NCBI GenBank assembly: GCA_021018815.1
Contig: JAITYX010000017.1
Span: forward strand, 8,262,946 to 8,326,945
Reading direction: 5' to 3'
DNA length: 64,000 bases
Source of the DNA: Talinum fruticosum
Taxonomy: Eukaryota > Streptophyta > Magnoliopsida > Caryophyllales > Talinaceae
Part shown: piece after piece, positions 12,119-22,516 of the stretch
Layout: every line of letters begins with the position of its first letter
Numbering within the stretch: position 1 is the stretch's first letter
Notes under the pieces: model-generated
What the model was told of the DNA's origin: nothing
Databases searched by the model: none
What the model saw: only the letters and a program-made list of their open reading frames with translations
Program-made: the position numbers and the translations under genes

Positions 12119-15100
12119 ATGGCGAGCGGCAGCCCGAACTTAGAGTGCAGAATGTACGAAGCGAAGTACCCAGAGGTGGACATGGCGGTGATGATACAGG
12201 TGAAAAACATCGCCGACATGGGCGCCTACGTTTCGCTGCTCGAGTACAACAACATCGAAGGGATGATTCTCTTCTCGGAGCTGTCTCGCCGTCGGATTCG
12301 GAGTGTCAACAGCCTCATCAGGGTGGGTCGTATAGAGCCGGTGATGGTGCTTAGGGTTGATAAGGAGAAGGGCTACATCGATCTCAGCAAGCGTAGGGTC
12401 TCTGAGGAGGATATTGCTCAGTGTGAGGAAAGGTACAATAAGAGCAAGCTTGTGCATTCCATTATGCGCCATGTTGCTGAAACTATGAATATGGATTTGG
12501 AGGTATTTTGCTTCTCTCTCTATATTGGGTAATTCAACCCGTCCTCTTTGTAATGTGATTCAGCTCTTTCTTCATTAATGCTTTTGAAGGGGAGGGATGT
12601 GGTATTCAGTGACAATTGACGCTGTTTTTGTGCTTTTTTTAAAAAAATTGGGTATCATTCAATCTCTTGCAGCTATGTTGAGACTCTTGCTGCTTGTTTC
12701 TTAGTTTCTTCTTTTAATTTGATTATAGAGTTTCCTGTTGCTGAACTACAGCCCGTCTCTTGTTGCTTGAGGGGGTGTCAGTTACATTTTAGGAGGCATG
12801 CTGTTATTTTTGTTGTTTGTAGTGTTATTATGAGAATTTGATATTTCATATGGGATTAATTGTGCTTTGCTTTTGAGAAAATGGTCAATTACACAAAATG
12901 CCATGGAGAATCTTTGCTTAAAACCTTGTTTTGTTTTGTTAGGGGTTGGGTGGGTGGATTTTTAGGAGGGAATTGCTGTTGTGTTGGTGAAAGCAATTGA
13001 GCTTGATCAAGCTGGTGTCCTATTTTCTGAGATGGGACATGAGGAAAACATTGGGAGACAATGGTATGGATGCTAAATGTAAGATCATCCCTGTCTTTAT
13101 AGATGTATGGACACTAGCATCACATAGTAAATACAGTTTATGAGGAAAAATGCCAACTTGGTAATAGATGAGGTAGGGTTATAATTCCTCTTTTTGTGTG
13201 TTTTAATTACCTGCATTCACATACTTCTATTGCCATACTTAATGTTACTGGTGCTTCTTGTTAATTTCGTATTTGATAGATAATGTTGAATGTCTCATCA
13301 TTCCATTTTTATTTATCCTTTGTGGATTCCAATTGCTTATCATGGCGGGATCCTGGGATGAAGCACTAAGAAGAATATTTTATCCCTTTCAAGTTATGCT
13401 GATACCTAATAAACTCCAGTGGAAATGGTGTTTTATTGGCTATTTGGATGGGGAATGAATCGTATACCCTCTCTAGCAGGGAAAAATGCTACTTTATTTT
13501 ATGGGGTGAAACATGAGGAAATATATAGATTTCCATAAAATCATACAAGTAGTAGTTGGTTAAAGTACTGGAAATACTTAAGGACAATATCAGAAAATGG
13601 AGAATAGATGATAACTACCATAAGGAACTTGATATTCTTGTCAAACTGAACTAAAATAGCTATCTTATACAACTTGGTGGTATAGACTCGGAGTCAAAAT
13701 CAATTGCTTGTTCTCCTATTTGGAAGAGTGCCCTTTTGGGTCATCTATGTGAATTGGTTGTGTGAGCTTGTGACCTATGAAAGGAACATAGATTGAGATA
13801 CGTTCTTGTGGGAAAGTTGGGGTTGATCTTTTGTTATAACTGAGCTTCTTACCTGTGACATCGTGCCTTTGTAGCCACTGGTCAACATTGCCTGTTCGAA
13901 ATCTGATTTTTAAAAGCTTAGTCAGCAAGATGTAGGATGACATATTTATCTCATGCTATATTCTTGCTTTTGTGATATTTTGATTTCCCAAACTGTGGTA
14001 AAGACATAAAAGCTGTTTCTGTTATGGCAAAGCTGTCCTTTAGTGAGACAAAAATCTTGCTGCTTGACCATAATTAATGGCTTTCAGTTTTACGTTCTTT
14101 GCCGTCTCTTTTTGTTCTTTTTTTTTTTTGGGGGTCTTTTGGTTTTGCTAGACCTAGAGAGATATTATGAGTCCTCTGTCCCAGAGTGAGTGATTCTTAG
14201 CTAACCCTTCTGTTGCCCATGCCCACCGTATTTAAGTTACTTAACCTTTCTAAATCCAATACCAAATCCATGCCTTGGATTTAGCAGGGTGTCGGAGGAG
14301 TAGGTGTAGCAGCCTTACCCGTAGATTTCAAGAGGCATTTTTCACTAATTTCCATAATTCAAACCCCAAAAAATTGCCCAAAAGTGGCATGTCAGCGTTT
14401 GGAAAAGCAGCATTCGTATGACTGCTTTTATCTCATAGGAGATACTTTCTGTGTGAGATTTGGGTGTGATATAGTACTTAGAGATGTGATATGGATGTGT
14501 TTGTTGATAATTGTATCTCAATTGCTTATATTCTAGTCATTAGAGATATTTTTTGAGGAGCTTGGCTAAAACTAGTGGTGAGACAGTTGATTGGGACGCA
14601 TACCATTTACGTTTCATATGGCTGATAGGACTATCTTGAGGTTTTCCTCTTTGTGATTGTTATTTGATGAACCTATTAGACTGGTCCAAGATGATGTGTT
14701 CTGGTGTTTGCTATTTGGTAATCATATATAATTGGGTGGTGAGACTCAGTTTGGTTGCTGCTGGGAACCCTGACTACAGTCCGACTGATGCTGGTGGTCG
14801 TGAACTTTTTGATGAAATGTTGCAGTGTGATCTCTGCGTGAAATGATAGTTATTTTCTTTACATCGTTTTCTTGAAGCACGTCCTCTATTTGTGCAGGAA
14901 TTGTATATACGCATTGGATGGCCCCTATATCGGAAGTATGGACATGCTTTTGAGGTAAGCCTTGGTTTTTACAGCATTTGCCTGTTTTGTTCTATTTCAG
15001 AACTCATTTGTCATATTGTGTTTAATAAATTTCTTAAAAACCTATATATCTTATTATTGTAGGCATTCAAGATAATCGTGACTGATCCTGATTCAGTTTT

Positions 15101-17785
15101 GGATCCACTTACTTATGAAGTCAAAGAAACTGGTCCTGATGGACAGGAGGTAAATTACATGCGCTTCCTTCTAACTTTGATGATGTTTCGGGCTTATATC
15201 TCATATATTGCCCATGCTTCAGGTTACGAAAGTTGTCCCTGCTGTGACTCCAGAGATCAAAGATGCTTTGGTAAAGAATGTACGGCGAAGAATGACCCCT
15301 CAGCCTCTGAAAATTCGTGCTGATATAGAAATGAAATGTTTCCAGTTTGACGGGGTTCTTCATATAAAGGTATAACCTTTTATTTCTTTGAAGTTGTGGT
15401 TTAGGGACAGGATTCATGTGTGTAGAATCACATTTGTGAAGGTCTTGGAGGAGCCTAATCCTATTTGCTAATTAATGGAACCTCTGTTGGCAGAGACTAA
15501 AGTGTGTTGGAGATGTGGATAACCTGGGTGGTATCACTATATGTGTAGATGATTGCTTTGGCGGTGTTCTCTTTTTGGCTTTAATATTATGGGATTTCTA
15601 TATCCATATTTGATCTCTAGCTTACTCTTGTTTCTGCATAGTACCCTATAATATTGCCCCATGGCCCTTGCTAGTTATCTTTGTGCTTTTCAACTTTTGG
15701 TTGCTTGATTGGTTACTAGAGTTTAGTAGTTAGTTTCTCTAAGATCAAGGTTTCTGAGGCAGGAGTGGTCTAGAACGCAATATGATAAATGAACAGTTGC
15801 TTTTAGCATGCTGGATAGTTTCAGTTTTGTATGGGACAAAGGTTTGGTTCTTTCTATCTTTTGCTGCTCAATTATTAGCCTTAAAATGTATTTCTGAAGC
15901 AACCTGTTATTTGTTTGATAATATTGAGACGGCAGTGGGACAAGTTTCGGGCTTGTAAAGCACACCTCATATCCAATTCTAGTTAATGCCATTTTTATTT
16001 CATTTTTGTTCAGAACCACCAGGAAGATGAAAGTATAGGAAAGAGAGAGATTGGGGTGGGAGTCATAGAGAGAGATGAGCTGTGGCTAGCACGGAATCTG
16101 GGCTCCGGAAACGGGAGAGAGAGAGAGAGAGAAGGGGGTTAGAGAGGGAGGGATACTAAGGACGGACAAGCTGTAGTGGGTGAATTAATTTAAAATACCT
16201 ATCTATTCTTCTATCCATAATACACACCCGCACATACAAACACATATGTCTGTATTTTTATATATACATACATGTATGCATGCATAGACATGCACACATA
16301 TATCTTTATATATGTACACACGCACACACATATCTTAATTGGGTTTATCATACAAACTAAAATTTGATACTGTAACCTCCATAATAATATGTCTCTTTGG
16401 CTTCTGAGCATGTAAAATAAGTTTATGGTAATAAAGGTATGGATAATATGGTAGGTGGCAGCTATGCCCATAACCCCTATCTGTACTCTTTTCTTTATAA
16501 TGTCCCGTACCCATATGATTTCACATCTGTTCATTAATACTTAATGTTTATACTTTTCTTTTTGTTTTCTTAGAAGGGGGAGTTGTTGCTTGTTTTATTG
16601 GTTTTCAGCTATAATGTCCTGTACCCATAAGATTGCACTTTTTTTAGAATGTGATGGTATGAGTTATGTTGTTTTGTATTTGACATGGCTATTTATTGTT
16701 GGCTAATATGCACATTTACAGGAGGCTATGCGTAAAGCTGAAGCAGCTGGAACAGAGGACTGCCCTGTGAAAATTAAGCTTGTTGCCCCACCACTCTATG
16801 TTTTGACCACCCAGACTCTTGATAAGGTGAGTTCTTTCTTCCAGGTACACTTTAGGTTTATGATTGGATCATCTGCGTGCTGACTTAGGTTCTTGGATAT
16901 TATAGGCACCTGTAGAATAGACAGTCTGCTTGTTACTTTGCTGTAAATTGTTTGGCATCTGGAATAAACTCTCAACTAACGCTGGTAAAATTTCGTCCAA
17001 CTCGATTACCCGAATTTGTCCAACCCTGATCAAACAGGTCCAGTCACGAACTTTTTGCGAATTTTAAATTCAGACATAAGATTTTCCTATTTCTGTTGTC
17101 CGACCCTAATTTAGGTTTGTCCGAATTGTCCGACCGAAAAAACCGGGTATCGAACAAAAATTTCGTCCGAGAGGACCGAATTTAGTCAATTGACCTAAAC
17201 CTGAAATTTTTGTCAGCTCTTCTCTCAATCAGTATGCCTTTTCACCTTGTTTGTGCTTTTGGTGTCGGTTCTCATGCTGCGCACCGGATGTCTGACTATT
17301 TGTAATTTTATGTTTGGTTTGTAAGTTACCTGACTGAACTTCCCCTACATAATTGTGGCTTTGTGCCCGTCAACAGGAACAAGGTATTGCAACCCTCAAC
17401 AAGGCAATTACTGCTGCCACTGAAGAAATTGAACGCCACAAGGGTAAACTTGTGATAAAGGATGCACCAAGAACTGTAAGTGCTCCCTTCGCTCCCAGCC
17501 CTCTTTAAAAAAAAAAAAGAGGAAATATATTCTATCTTTCTTTCTGCTTTCGTTGAGCAATATTTATTGAGCTCGCAATAAAATCCATGCTTTGTCGATT
17601 TATTCTTGAGACTAACTGTTGTATTCTGGGTGTAGGTGAGTGAACGGGATGACAAACTACTCCAAGAGCACATGGAGAAATTGCGTCAAGGTAATGAAGA
17701 GGTCAGTGGTGATGAGGACAGTGAAGAGGAAGAAGATACTGGAATGGGTGACGTTGATGTTGAAAACGCTGGGGTTCACGAATAG
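12119..17785 (+). CDS. eIF2 alpha subunit, 7 exons
   Basis: Translation initiation factor 2 alpha, part of the eIF2-GTP-Met-tRNAi ternary complex in the cytosol. Exons: 12119-12502, 14898-14954, 15063-15149, 15223-15369, 16722-16826, 17377-17475, 17636-17785. All junctions are GT-AG and all introns are phase 0. The product is 342 aa, close to the Arabidopsis protein as I recall it (about 344). An S1-type OB fold covers about residues 12-90 ([28 protein letters not shown] region). [10 protein letters not shown] follows, and its SELS serine is residue 56, the GCN2 kinase site in plants. Then come the helical domain and the alpha-beta C-terminal domain, with [22 protein letters not shown]. The acidic tail is [17 protein letters not shown]. 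The start fits the conserved N-terminus (PNLECRMYE). Intron 1 is 2.4 kb. No damage was seen; it looks functional. Confidence 0.97.
16114..16132. repeat. (GA)n microsatellite in eIF2-alpha intron 4
   Basis: About nine GA dinucleotides inside a purine-rich stretch (16020-16160) of the 1.35-kb intron 4. Confidence 0.85.
16977..17221. mobile_element. Small hAT-like MITE in eIF2-alpha intron 5
   Basis: A 245-bp insert flanked by CTCTCAAC (16969-16976) and CTCTCAAT (17222-17229), a 7-of-8 match. The ends are imperfectly inverted (GCTGGTAAAATTTC against GCTGACAAAAATTTC). The interior is rich in TTCGTCC, GTCCGACC and CCGAA motifs, unlike the surrounding intron. It lies between the exon 5 donor and exon 6 acceptor and should be spliced out. 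Confidence 0.65.
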
Positions 17786-18273
17786 GCTGGTTGAAGGAGA
17801 GTTGACAACGATGGAGTACTTTCTGTCTTTTGTCCATTCTGTTGAGTTTTTGTATGTTTTGTTGTTAAAACGTTGGACATATATACATGGCCAAGAAGCA
17901 TTTACTTTTGGTAGTTTGAGGTCGATTCTTGATGTGCAAACACAGTTGAGGATTAGTACTATATTCGAGCGGTTGACATGGTGTTTTGGTATACGGAGTA
18001 ATTCTCTTTTGCTGGCCTGCATTTTACGGCTTTGAAAATCATATCGATTGTCCGTCCCTTCATTTCAATTCAAGGGTTTTGATCTCGTGCAATGGCATTT
18101 CCACTTTCCAGTTGGTTTTCCTCACCGCTCTCCTTCGCAATTTGCTTCTGTCGGAGAGCCAAAACCAACCGCATTCCATTGAGTATTGACCAAAAAAACT
18201 GAAGATGCAGTAAGGTGTTTACTTTTTCTGGACTAATGCTCCTATACGCCACCTTTATTATTTCGTGTATTTG

Positions 18274-18274
<1 letters not shown>
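17786..18274 (+). other. 3' UTR and downstream of eIF2-alpha
   Basis: Non-coding sequence after the stop codon. No canonical AATAAA stands out. Open frames here on both strands run on from the last exon or oppose it and show no conserved features. Confidence 0.5.

Positions 18275-18333
<59 letters not shown>
18275..18333. repeat. (TA)n microsatellite
   Basis: About 29 TA dinucleotides, lying directly against the left end of the long inverted-repeat element. Confidence 0.95.
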
Positions 18334-18336
<3 letters not shown>

Positions 18337-18489
18337 AGTGAGCCATTCCCTTTAGGTGTGCTCACCTATTAGGTGAACATTTTAGATTTTAGCCATTCAA
18401 TTTTCATCTAATGGCTAAAATTAAAAGGCGAAATTATAATTGAACCCTGGGAGAGGCGGAGGGCTGGAAAATCATCATCATTTTCTAGC

Positions 18490-18800
18490 CCTCTCACTCT
18501 CTCTCTCTCTCTCTCTCTCTAAAACACCTTCGTTAGCACCTCTCGTTTCCTCTTCTCTCTTGTCCGTCCGCCGTTTGCCATCGTCACCGTCCATCTGCGG
18601 CCTCTCCCCACCGCCGGCGTCCATCTCGGCCTCTCCCCACCGCCGGCGTCCATCTCGGCCTCTTCCCACCTGCGATCCTCTTCCTCGTTATCGATCTCTC
18701 TTGTCAATCCAGCTCTCCCTTCCTGCCTCGCCCATCCACCCTCCGACCGCCCCACCGCACTCGCGTCCACCTCCACTACAGGAAGTTCATTCCCTCGATT
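18490..18800. repeat. CT-rich, CCGGCGTCCATCTCGGCC-repeat stretch
   Basis: A (CT)n run at about 18497-18520 is followed by pyrimidine-rich sequence in which an 18-bp unit (CCGGCGTCCATCTCGGCC) occurs twice from about 18614. Open frames on both strands here are low complexity (poly-Ser/Leu/Pro or Arg/Glu) and are not called as genes. Confidence 0.7.
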
Positions 18801-20004
18801 GGTTAGATTTGTTCTCTCCTTATTCCCACTCCCTAAAAATCAGATCTAGGATTATTGCTCTTTTGCATACTTAAAGCATGTATTCAATGAATGATGTTTG
18901 CCCATCAACTCGTACTTAGGACCCTCGATTTTTTACAGATTGACTAGATAAAATTTGGAAAAGTTTGATTGATTTTTCGCAAATTGAGTAGAATTCAATT
19001 CGATGTTTGGTAGAAATTAGTAGATAAACTTTGTTTCTTTTTGCTATTTGGATTGAATTGTATTCAAGAAAATCAAATTGAGTTGAATTTGGCAAATCAA
19101 GCTAGGATACATAGGTATTACAAGAGTACCGAGTGCAATTATCATTTGGAAAATCAAGTTAGATATGAAATCGAGGTATTTGTTTTTTGTTGTCTAGCAG
19201 CCTTTGTTGGGTAATGAATTGAGGAGCATTTTACGTTACCCGAGTTGTGAATGTCTACATTTGGGTAATTACTTGTATGAATTGAGCGGCCTTTATTTTT
19301 GGATGTCTACCGAAGTAATCTGGACCTCAATTGATGGAAAAACACAACTCAAAACCTTGTCCTTGAAATGGCTGTTTGTTTAACCCATTTTAGTATTTCA
19401 AGATAATTTATTCCAAATTATGTTATGCGAGAAAATTGAAATGTACGCAATTTCTTCCACTTAATGAGTAGGAAAATATGGAACACAACTACTACGGAGT
19501 TGTGCATGATATCTAAGGAGTTGTGCAATTTCTTCTATTGAACATTGACACTCTACTTTCCAAATATGAAAACCCAATTTATATAGAAGTTGTTTTAGAT
19601 CCAAGCTCAGGGACATTCGATTTATACTTGCATCTAAATGGGGACATAAAGAAGAAAAAGGTCGTGGAAAGTCGAGAGTAAAATGTTCCTGTAGTCAATT
19701 ACTTTGCCTCATCCAAAAATGAAAGCAAGAACATTGTTCTTGGACAAAGGCATAACTTAGAAGAGTGCTTTTCCGGCAAATAGCAAGCATTCCTTCCGAG
19801 TTTCTTCAAGAAGCTCTTAAGGGTTACTCACAGGCAAGCATCCGGTACCATTAGTGAAAGTCCAACAAGAACATTATTATGTTCCAATCGTTGACGCGCC
19901 AACTATCTACCATAAAAATCAATACAAATGCCAATAACATTTTCCTTTTCACCTTTCTCGGATAACAAAACATAAAATCAAATCAGTAAACAATAATCGC
20001 CAAT
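18800..20004. other. Interior of long-TIR element, no gene seen
   Basis: AT-rich sequence without a frame of note. Motifs such as GTTGTGAATGT(C/A)TACATTTGGGTA recur near 19240 and 20500, on either side of the MITE insertion, which hints at internal duplication. Confidence 0.4.
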
Positions 20005-20486
20005 TAGGGGTGTACTGAGCTGAGCTGGCTCACGAGCCCTCGCGAGCCGGCTCGCATAAAAGCTTGCTAAGCCGAGCTCGTAGCGAGCCCGAGCAGAGCC
20101 AAGCCGAGCCAAGCCTCGGATAATTTTTCAAGCCGAGCTCAAGCTTGCAATTTTGGAGCTCGTAAGCTTGCCGGGCCTACACGAGCCAATTGCAAACGAG
20201 CCGAACGAACGAACGAGCCGAGGAGCCGAGCAAACGAACCTCAAATAAGTTCAAATTCATGTTTTTATAGTAAATATACAAAGCGTGACTCGAATCTAAA
20301 AACAAAAATTTTAAAGAAGTATAGTGAACTAACGAGACAAGAACGAGCCGAGCTCAAGTTCGAGCTTTTAATAAGCCGAACTCGAGCTTGGTGAGCCACG
20401 AGCCGAGCTCGAGCTACAAACGATACTCACGAGCCGAGTTTCAAACTTGGTAGGTTCGGGATCAACTCGACTCGAATACACCCCTA
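20005..20486. mobile_element. hAT-type MITE, 482 bp, copy 2
   Basis: Same family as 2919-3362: it begins TAGGGGTGT, ends ACACCCCTA, and shares long segments such as CTCGCATAAAAGCTTGCTAA and AAGAAGTATAGTGAACTAAC. It is flanked by the perfect 8-bp duplication TCGCCAAT (19997-20004 and 20487-20494). It is nested inside the long-TIR element. The GAGCCGAGC-rich subterminal motifs are conserved in both copies. Confidence 0.92.
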
Positions 20487-20582
20487 TCGCCAATTAAGTT
20501 GTGAATGTATACATTTGGGTACCTAGTTGTGAAATTTTAATTGAATGGAGCACTTTTAGATGAAATTAATGTGCAACTCTCC

Positions 20583-20652
20583 AGCCTATTAGCTCAAAGG
20601 TAGAGCGATGTGCCATAGTGTACGAAATATGAGTTCGAATCCCACATAGGCT
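20583..20652 (+). pseudogene. tRNA-like sequence A
   Basis: A 7-bp acceptor stem pairs AGCCTAT with ATAGGCT. TA follows, then a 4-bp D stem (GCTC/GAGC) with loop AAAGGTA, and a T loop TTCGAAT. The A-box-like and B-box-like sequences are therefore present. The T stem pairs poorly and the anticodon stem is irregular, so I read it as a decayed tRNA or tRNA-derived sequence rather than a working tRNA. A related sequence lies inverted at 20821-20889. Confidence 0.6.
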
Positions 20653-20820
20653 TTTGACAACATACTACAAAATGCTACGAAAGTTGCTTGGAAAAGTACG
20701 TACTATTTGAGTTGCAACTATCCTTGTAATATGTTATGTATAAGATTATTCCTGTAAATGAGTCTTGCATTTCGAATATCCAAATACAAATCCAATCAAG
20801 ATAAAAAAAAATAAATATAC

Positions 20821-20889
20821 AACCTATGTGGGATTTGAACCCACATCCCCATGATGTAGCATGTTGCTCTATTGTTGAGCTAATAGGTT
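20821..20889 (-). pseudogene. tRNA-like sequence B (inverted)
   Basis: On the minus strand: acceptor stem AACCTAT/ATAGGTT (7 of 7), TA, D stem GCTC/GAGC with loop AACAATA, and a perfect T arm (GTGGG, TTCAAAT, CCCAC). The anticodon arm is about 2 nt short with a four-pair stem and a 6-nt loop. It is clearly related to sequence A and better preserved in the T arm. Confidence 0.6.
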
Positions 20890-20981
20890 ACAAATATAAA
20901 CTTTCACTCATAAAAAGAAGAATACATAATCTAACATTCATCTCCACAACATAAAACAATGTAATCTCCAATTCAATAAAC

Positions 20982-21006
20982 ACTCTTCCATTTGAGCAAA
21001 TAGGCT
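20982..21006 (-). pseudogene. tRNA-like 5' half (third copy)
   Basis: On the minus strand AGCCTATT, TGCTCAAATGG and AAGAG repeat the acceptor strand and D arm of sequences A and B. No matching 3' half follows. Confidence 0.45.
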
Positions 21007-21009
21007 ATT

Positions 21010-22107
21010 TTGTGTAGTTAAATAAGTTGAATCAAATTATAAAAAAAAAAAAAAAGAAGCTTAATCAAGTTCAATAAGAGAAGCATCGGGTTAAAAATTA
21101 GATATAATTTTGGAAACTTATTCAAGACAACTTCATATGAGAATTTAATGCTGGCTATCTTTTCAGCCTACGGATTCAATGGAATAGCCAAATCTTCCGT
21201 AATGCCATCACTGAAAATCAACCAAAACACTCCAAATTCAAAACAACGCTTGCTTGTATTTCCTTACGGACAGATTCATCAATCTCTCGGACAGGTTGAT
21301 CTGAACATTTTTAAGATCACAACATTATTTTCATTAACACCCTTCCCCAAAAAGTATGGAAAACAACCCACGACAATAGCAAAGATGAAGTTGAACCAAG
21401 TCTTACCGAAAAAAGGATAAAAACCAAGGAAAAACATATATACTCTCTCTGTTTGATATACCAATATTTCCATTCTAAAAATCGAAATATGCAAGTATTT
21501 CAACAAATAAAATGAAATCCAATTCTACCTCTCGAATACAAGTAATTAAAGTGACATAATCAGCGATGCTCCCTCATCAAATTGACCCACACCAAAAGCA
21601 TGTTAACAAATTTTCATAGACCAAACCCTCACCAACATGAATTATACAAAACCCTAAATCTAATTTGGGGAGTGAGAAGACATGAATAACGAAATTGACC
21701 GACCGGGGAGACCGCCGGTTGGGCTATGGAGGACGGCGGCTGGGTTGATGACACCGGCGTCCGGGCAAAGAGACATACCGATGGCTGGAGAGTATAGAGG
21801 GAGGCGAGAGAGGTGACAAGAGGATGAGAGAGAGAGAAGACAGCACCAGCTAGACGACAAGGATAGCGGGATGACGACACCGGCAGCTCAGCGAGAGTGA
21901 TACAGGTGGTCTGGAGAGGATAGTGAGACGTGAGAGAGCGAGAAGAGGATGAGTTAGAGAGCGAGAAGAGGATGAGCGAGAGTTGTTCCGGCGAGAGAAA
22001 GACTTGGTCCGGCGAGAAACGAGTCCGACGAGCGAGATAGAGAGAACGGTTAGAGCAGCAGAGAGAGACGGAGACAGACAGAGCTTGGGAGGGCCGGAAG
22101 AGGGTTG
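21010..22107. other. Rest of long-TIR element interior, no gene
   Basis: AT-rich up to 21650. Beyond that the plus strand is GA-rich with GAGAGAG and CCGGCG motifs (the CT-rich stretch of the right arm seen from the other strand). A GAGAGCGAGAAGAGGATGAG unit occurs twice near 21932-21976. Frames here are compositional. Confidence 0.5.
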
Positions 22108-22516
22108 AGATGACGATGATTTTCTAGCCATCCGCCTCTCCGAGGAAAGCCACTTAATTTTAGCCATTAGATGAAAATTGAATGGTCGATATCTAAAGTA
22201 ATCACCTAATGGGTGAGCACACGTCCCTAAAGGCTCTTTCGGATATTGGTTTGACTTTTTAATTCTAACTTGAGGTAGTAGAGGAAATTTTTTCTCAAAA
22301 GGGTTGACTATTTTCTAAAAATTTCGACAAAATTCCATTTATAATATGGACTATCCCTTAGGCTTAAAGCTTTAAAACCTTGCATAAAAATCATATAAAT
22401 AACTCGAATGAGCCACGCGCTCGAAGTATACAACTCAATGGCCACACGTCGAGTCCAACCAATCACGCATTAACACTTAAAATAATCTAACCGATTCACT
22501 ATACATCTGGTACAAA

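Larger units (their letters stand above)
18340..22236. mobile_element. 3.9-kb element with long terminal inverted repeats
   Basis: The left arm (18340-18490) and right arm (22108-22236) are inverted copies. Both carry, from outside in, GAGCC, TTTAGG, GTGTGCTCACC, ATTAGGTGA, a CATTCAATTTTCATCTAATG segment, GGCTAAAATTAA, GAGAGGCGGA and ATTTTCTAGCC. The left arm has an extra ATTCCC near its tip. Arms over 120 bp suggest a non-autonomous Mutator-like element. No 9-bp target duplication is visible; the left flank is a (TA)n tract that may have eaten it. The interior encodes no transposase. It begins and ends with CT/GA-rich, CCGGCG-containing stretches (18490-18780 and 21700-22100) and holds a MITE and tRNA-like sequences. 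It could alternatively be two separate inverted copies of one repeat. Confidence 0.65.

Noticed and set aside
12140..12472. A 110-codon antisense frame over eIF2-alpha exon 1
   Set aside because: Shadow of a strongly conserved coding exon on the other strand.
17657..18022. Antisense 121-codon frame over eIF2-alpha exon 7 and 3' UTR
   Set aside because: Overlaps the acidic-tail exon antisense and has no conserved features.
18440..18874. A 144-codon frame and its antisense
   Set aside because: CT-rich leader-like DNA with short repeats; no domain.
20583..20889. Calling the two tRNA-like sequences as functional tRNAs
   Set aside because: Anticodon arms are irregular and short, and the T stem of A pairs poorly, so no anticodon can be assigned.
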